In this document: piece by piece, positions 40,980-44,769 of the stretch
Layout: each line of letters starts with the position of its first letter
Position numbering within the stretch: the first letter of the stretch is position 1
Assembly: GCF_000002075.1 (NCBI RefSeq)
Contig: NW_004797306.1
Location: 1,924,575-1,969,343 of the forward strand
Direction: 5' to 3'
Length of the DNA stretch: 44,769 nt
DNA from: Aplysia californica
Taxonomy: Eukaryota; Mollusca; Gastropoda; Aplysiida; Aplysiidae
Position numbers and translations under genes: made by a program
Notes under the pieces: generated by a model
What the model saw: the letters and a program-made list of their open reading frames with translations, nothing else
What the model was told of the DNA's origin: nothing
The model's database searches: none

Positions 40980-41087
40980 GATCCTGTCTGTCTGTGTCAG
41001 TTCGGCTGAGAGGGACCCACTTCCCCAGGAGGCACGCTGTGGTACTCGATAACACACCCGTCTTTACACGGGAATCGAACACACGTT

Positions 41088-41605
41088 GGGGCGCTTTCGT
41101 GGCCTAGAGGTACGGTGTTCGCCTCTCATTCAATAGGTCCCGGGTTCGAATCCGGATAGCGACGGAAAATTTTCTTCTCTAAAATGTTCTTTTCCCATCC
41201 TTTGCTGCACTATATATTTTTCTGTCGTCTTCTTTCGTCTACACTTTCTGTCCCCACCCCCTCACCTCCTTTACCCCCTCCTCTGGGCTCCTGACTCTTT
41301 CTGCAGCCTTGCTACTGCTTCGCCTTGGCTCCTTCTTACTGCAGTCTTTCAACCACAACCCTGATCTTATAGTAGGTAAGATCTACATTTTGCCTTCTCG
41401 GGCAAGGGCAAAAAATCTCGGAGGTACCGTGTGCACGTTGCGCACGTTAAAGATCCCTTGGTGGTCCAAAATCGATAAGAATAGGCTTCTGCCGCCACCC
41501 GTGGCAAAATTTAAAAAATTCTACCTACTGAAAACGTTCGGTGTGTCCCGTGCTCTCATATAACCTTATGCAGTTGCGAGTGCCGTAAAACACCCCCCCC
41601 CCCAA
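41088..41605 (+). mobile_element. Long tRNA-derived SINE (family A), plus strand
   Basis: Head GCTTTCGTGGCCTAGAGGTA, B-box GGGTTCGAATCC, CT-rich body, TTAAAGATCCCTTGGTGGTC, end GCGAGTGCCGTAAAACACC followed by C and A runs. A near-complete copy and the best template for the family. Confidence 0.8.
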
Positions 41606-41717
41606 AAAAAAAGGAAAAAAAAGAAAAAACTCACGTCTTCTATGTGTTACGGCAACGTGCCTAACCACAAGGATTGTACATTTGTTATTACGTTAAAAAA
41701 AACCCGCCTACTTTTCT

Positions 41718-41945
41718 TTACTGTATCCTTCCTCTTGTACATCTAGGGGGTCGAGGGGAGAAAGATCTTTCTGTCCTTGGCAAGCTGGCTGGCCTGACTG
41801 GTGGGATATTGTGTGTTTCAGGGTATCCTTCACACCCTCGATCCAGGACTTCCTCTTGCCTTGTGCCCTGATATTTTTTGTAGAACGCTTTACTGGCAAG
41901 CTGGTGAGGTGCCATATGGGTCAGATGTCCAGACCAGCCGTACAA
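41718..41945 (-). mobile_element. APE-type LINE, C-terminal fragment, minus strand
   Basis: WSGHLTHMAPHQLASKAFYK, then in a second frame GKRKSWIEGVKDTLKH, then LPRTERSFSPRPPRC. This is the (R)W.GH..RM...(K)R.W.EGVK..L ending also seen at 15935-16268. One frameshift is visible. Confidence 0.65.
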
Positions 41946-42179
41946 AAACGCAAAGGAGGAAATGAGAAGCGGCCGTTTGTACGGTTGATTGTCTCATGCA
42001 GGTGGTAGTTTGAGCAGGTTCGACTGCAATTTTGCCCTTGTACGTGTGATGTAAACACACATTTGTTGACATGTTATAGCTCAAGTCAAAATATTGTGAT
42101 TACTTTTATATCATGTTGAATTTGAAATTCATTCGTACCTACTGCAGTGAGGTTACTGAACACACAGTGCTACAAATGA

Positions 42180-42480
<301 letters not shown>

Positions 42481-42488
42481 ACGCATAT

Positions 42489-43110
42489 TACGAGGGCTGT
42501 CCCATGGAAAACCGGAAAAGGTCCATAAAAGCAACAATCTTTGTTCTATTATAATAAAAATGTAACATATCATACCCCAACGTGTACTTTATTTCTCAAT
42601 GTAATCACCATCGCGCTGGACGTATTTTTTCCCATCGCTGGATCAGGGAGAAGATACCGTCCCTGAAAAATTTTCCGTCAAGGGGGTTCAACCAATCTTT
42701 CACGGTTTCCACGAGGTCTTCGTCGTCGGTAAATCGCTGTCCAGAAATATGGCGTTTCATTTGTTCAAAAAGGTGATAATCTGACGGGGCCAAGTCAGGA
42801 CTGTGATGGGGGTGTGGCAGAACTTCCCGCCGAACATTTGGATCCAGTCTGTCGTAGCGTTTGCAGTGATGGGGTTGCGTTGTTATGCTGCAAAATGACC
42901 CCACTGGACTACCGCCTGGTCTTTTTCGGCGCACAATCTTTCTCAACTTGTCAAGGGTATGGCAATATCTGTTAGCATTAACAGTTATCCTGGTTTCAGA
43001 ATTTCAAGAAGCAGAACACACTTAGCATCCCAGAAAACCGTGGTCATAAGTTTATTCACCGATGGCTGAACTTTAAAGTTTTTCGGGGAATGAAAAAAGA
43101 CAAATTCAGC
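42489..43110 (-). mobile_element. mariner-like transposase remnant
   Basis: Minus-strand reading: KLMTTVFWDAKCVLLLEILK, RYCHTLDKLRKIVRRKRPG, then VLPHPHHSPDLAPSDYHLF, EQMKRHISGQRFTDDEDLVE and DGIFSLIQRWEK. This is the mariner catalytic half, with the second Asp in VFWD and the last Asp in SPDLAPSDYHLF. Frameshifts and stops are present and the N-terminal half is missing. The left end TACGAGGGCTGTCCCATGGA looks like the terminal inverted repeat, next to a TA. It inserted into the repeat at 42184-42480. Confidence 0.85.
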
Positions 43111-43268
43111 TAACGGGGAAAGTAAAACTATCAGCAGTGCGCCAGACAGTCTGTGCTTGTGGTATAGGAGAGGCAACTCTTCAGCAGGAAATCCCTACTC
43201 CGGCTGTTTAGGAGATAGGGATAACATTGATACCATCCATCCTACTCGGGATATCAACCTCAAAACTA

Positions 43269-43525
43269 GGCTACCTTAAATTTGTAAAGTTCTATCTGAC
43301 ATTTCTTGGCCGTTTTGAGTTACTACGACAATGAATTTAGAGACCAAATGCTCTATTTGCTCTATCAAAATCGTAGGATTATTCGGAATCATTATCAAGA
43401 TATTCAAATAAAACTTTTCATTTGAAAAAGTTTACGTGTTATGAAACTCAAACCTTTTAATGATAGATTTGTGTCAAACTAGATACTGAGCAGACAAAAC
43501 TTTTATATTCTGAATTGGCGACTAT
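43269..43525 (+). mobile_element. MITE family 2 copy
   Basis: GGCTACCTTAAATTTGTAAAG, GCTCTATTTGCTCTATCAAA, TTATCAAGATATTCAAATAA, ending CTGAATTGGCGACTATT. Ends are worn. Confidence 0.6.
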
Positions 43526-43730
43526 TCACAGCAGTATCTTACTCAGACAACTTTGCCTGTGTCAACATTATTTTGTGGTAGACAAATGAGTAAACACTTC
43601 ACACTACGATAACTGGTTTTGCTCATTTTATTGTCTCAGAGCGCTAACTCCAAATAATAAGGAAAAAGAAACATAGAGCTAAATTCAAGAACAGATGAGG
43701 GGGGTGGGGTGAAAAAAAGATTTTAGTCAG

Positions 43731-43736
43731 TTTATT
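43731..43736 (-). terminator. Polyadenylation signal on the minus strand
   Basis: AATAAA on the minus strand (GGCAATAAACTGAC), just beyond the paralogue's tail homology. This fits transcription of that copy. Confidence 0.4.
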
Positions 43737-43744
43737 GCCACAAG

Positions 43745-43925
43745 TAGCCAACACTTTGCCATCTGGGACGTGCAGTCCTGGTGATGTCACTCCACATCAC
43801 CACCACCCTACACTGTTTCTTCCAGAATGTTCGCCGCTGCCTTAGGCCGGATCGGCTCCATGACGTCTTCTCCAAGTTTCTCTCCCACCCCTCCTCCACA
43901 TCTTCCTTCTGGCTAAAACAGCAAC
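43745..43925 (-). pseudogene. Paralogue of the terminal exon: acidic-tail part
   Basis: Minus-strand DNA GAGAAACTTGGAGAAGACGT / CATGGAGCCGATCCGGCCTA aligns with GCTGAACTTGGAGAGGACAT / CATGGAGGCGATTCGCCTTA in the terminal exon at 37580-37620. One frame gives EKLGEDVMEPIRPKAAANIL against AELGEDIMEAIRLKEAEDAL. The homology continues past the stop into the 3' UTR (GTGACATCACCAGGACTGC against GTGATGTCACCAGAACTAC). It is separated from the rest of the exon by a MITE (43961-44381) and is probably no longer translated with it. Confidence 0.7.
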
Positions 43926-43960
43926 TAGACATAGATGGTTGGTGCCTCGATTAAGAAATT

Positions 43961-44381
43961 GTGTCACGACGTGATGGAACCAGACTCGTCATTTTGGGGG
44001 TATATGATGGAGATATTGCTACAGTCTTACATTTTGTTTATTTTTCCATGCATTTGGTGAAAAAATATCCATGTTTCTTCACTTGAGGTTGAGATATTTA
44101 TAAATAAAGGAGGTGGGACTCCCTGGGGTCAGAGGTAAAATTAGTGAGAAAATTGAAAACCAAAGTTTGGTGATTTCCAAAGCTGTGGTGCACTTGAAAA
44201 CCGTAAATTTACTTTTTGTGAATGTTTGATCAAAGTTATTTAGTAAATACGTCGAAAAGATAATGTGTTTTTAAATGAACATTTATAAAAAAAAATTGAC
44301 AAATATTGCCCAGTGGGTTTTATGATGTCGGTTTCTTCAATTTCATTATATTGACGAGCTCTTGAATTCACAACGTTGCTA
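43961..44381. mobile_element. MITE family 1 copy inside the paralogue
   Basis: GTCACGACGTGATGGAACCAG at the left and GACGAGCTCTTGAATTCACAACG at the right, with the body matching the copy at 30061. It lies between the two halves of the paralogous terminal exon. Short duplicated flanks (minus strand GAGGCACCAACCA... and GAGGCATCAATCA...) surround it. Confidence 0.7.
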
Positions 44382-44483
44382 CAAAAATTATTGATGTGAT
44401 CTCGTTTTCCTCCTGGATAAAATACTACCTAAACATATATTATGGCTGATTGATGCCTCTATTATTTTTTTAAATATTGATGG

Positions 44484-44654
44484 TCTGGTCTCTTTTTCTT
44501 TCTCTGGAATCAGTTGTTCCTGTTCCTCGAAGGACTGTGCACATCTGAGACGTCACTACACATAGTAGGGGTGGTGGTAGTCGTAGAAGTCATAAATCAT
44601 CCTTTTGCCTCCAAGCATTGGCCGGTACATGCTATACGGTGTGTAAATACGTCT
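44484..44654 (-). CDS. Paralogue of the terminal exon: Tyr-rich peptide part (partial gene)
   Basis: After the acceptor GCACAGCTCAG the minus strand reads RRIYTPYSMYRPMLGGKR, MIYDFYDYHHPYYV and a stop at 44556: 32 codons. It aligns with RKIHRPYSVYQPSFVGQR, AIFDPYDFRPEYLRRR in the main gene. The first residue and acceptor position are conserved, as are PYS.Y.P and a Tyr/Asp cluster. It has GGKR, a proper amidation-cleavage site, where the main copy has VGQR. Beyond its stop the DNA still matches the acidic tail (EQEQLIPEKEKE in one frame) to about 44484. Upstream exons would lie past the window edge. It could be a working gene with a short tail or a decaying copy. Confidence 0.6.
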
Positions 44655-44690
44655 CTGAGCTGTGCCCTTGGTGAAAGAAAAAAAAAACTT

Positions 44691-44769
44691 AGAAGAAGAA
44701 GAAGAAGAAGAAGAAGAAGAAGAAGAAGAAGAAGAAGAAGAAGAAGAAGAAGAAGAAGAAGAAGAAGAA
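44691..44769. repeat. (GAA)n microsatellite at the window edge
   Basis: At least 26 perfect GAA units, continuing beyond the window. On the minus strand this is (TTC)n about 40 bases upstream of the paralogue exon's splice acceptor. Confidence 0.95.

Noticed and set aside
18760-41160. tRNA genes at the GGTTCGAATCC-containing sites
   Set aside because: Acceptor stems do not pair and each continues into a shared non-tRNA body; they are SINE heads.

Overview
The window looks like non-coding-rich DNA from an invertebrate animal, most likely a mollusc (gastropod-like). This rests on many tRNA-derived SINEs, CR1/RTE-like LINE debris, MITEs, piggyBac and Tc1/mariner fragments, very long microsatellites, exons with GT..AG borders, and a secreted peptide precursor of the dibasic-processing type. 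The species assignment is inference. Two assembly gaps (16957-17295 and 27745-28261) interrupt it.

Layout. 1-17300 is almost entirely repeats: LINE remnants (3.7, 7.4-10.2, 14.3 and 15.9 kb), a piggyBac fragment (5.7-6.25 kb), MITEs, SINEs, a degenerate telomere-like tract (6.7 kb) and microsatellites. 17435-18252 holds a TATA-type promoter, a probable 5' UTR exon and a 71-codon signal-peptide ORF. 18.5-30.5 kb is again repeats, including a 1.44-kb Harbinger-like element nested inside another MITE. 30.5-37.8 kb carries the most interesting object: four near-identical exons plus a 104-codon terminal exon, all compatible with intron phase 0. 37.9-43.7 kb is repeats, with Tc1-like and mariner-like transposase fragments. 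43.7-44.65 kb, on the minus strand, holds a diverged copy of the terminal exon, so a paralogous locus begins at the right edge and continues outside the window.

The candidate system is a precursor for an undescribed secreted peptide. Each repeated exon encodes KR, then GWGHALAGAAAGALLLG, then KKR-DTE. This is the layout expected for convertase cleavage and C-terminal amidation, giving four copies of GWGHALAGAAAGALLL-amide. The terminal exon adds a Tyr/Pro-rich basic segment and a strongly acidic tail. Between copies the core varies at only five third-codon positions, all synonymous. Every intron after a repeated exon begins directly with a minisatellite whose unit resembles the splice donor itself (GTACAG followed by ACTGTCTTC). 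Exon, minisatellite and upstream intron block have been duplicated together. The 18-kb signal-peptide ORF is the natural candidate for the start of the precursor, being on the same strand, upstream and secretory. Its splice link is not proven: it also reads to its own stop next to an AATAAA.

No retroviral, LTR or Polinton-like element, CRISPR array or functional tRNA gene was recognised.
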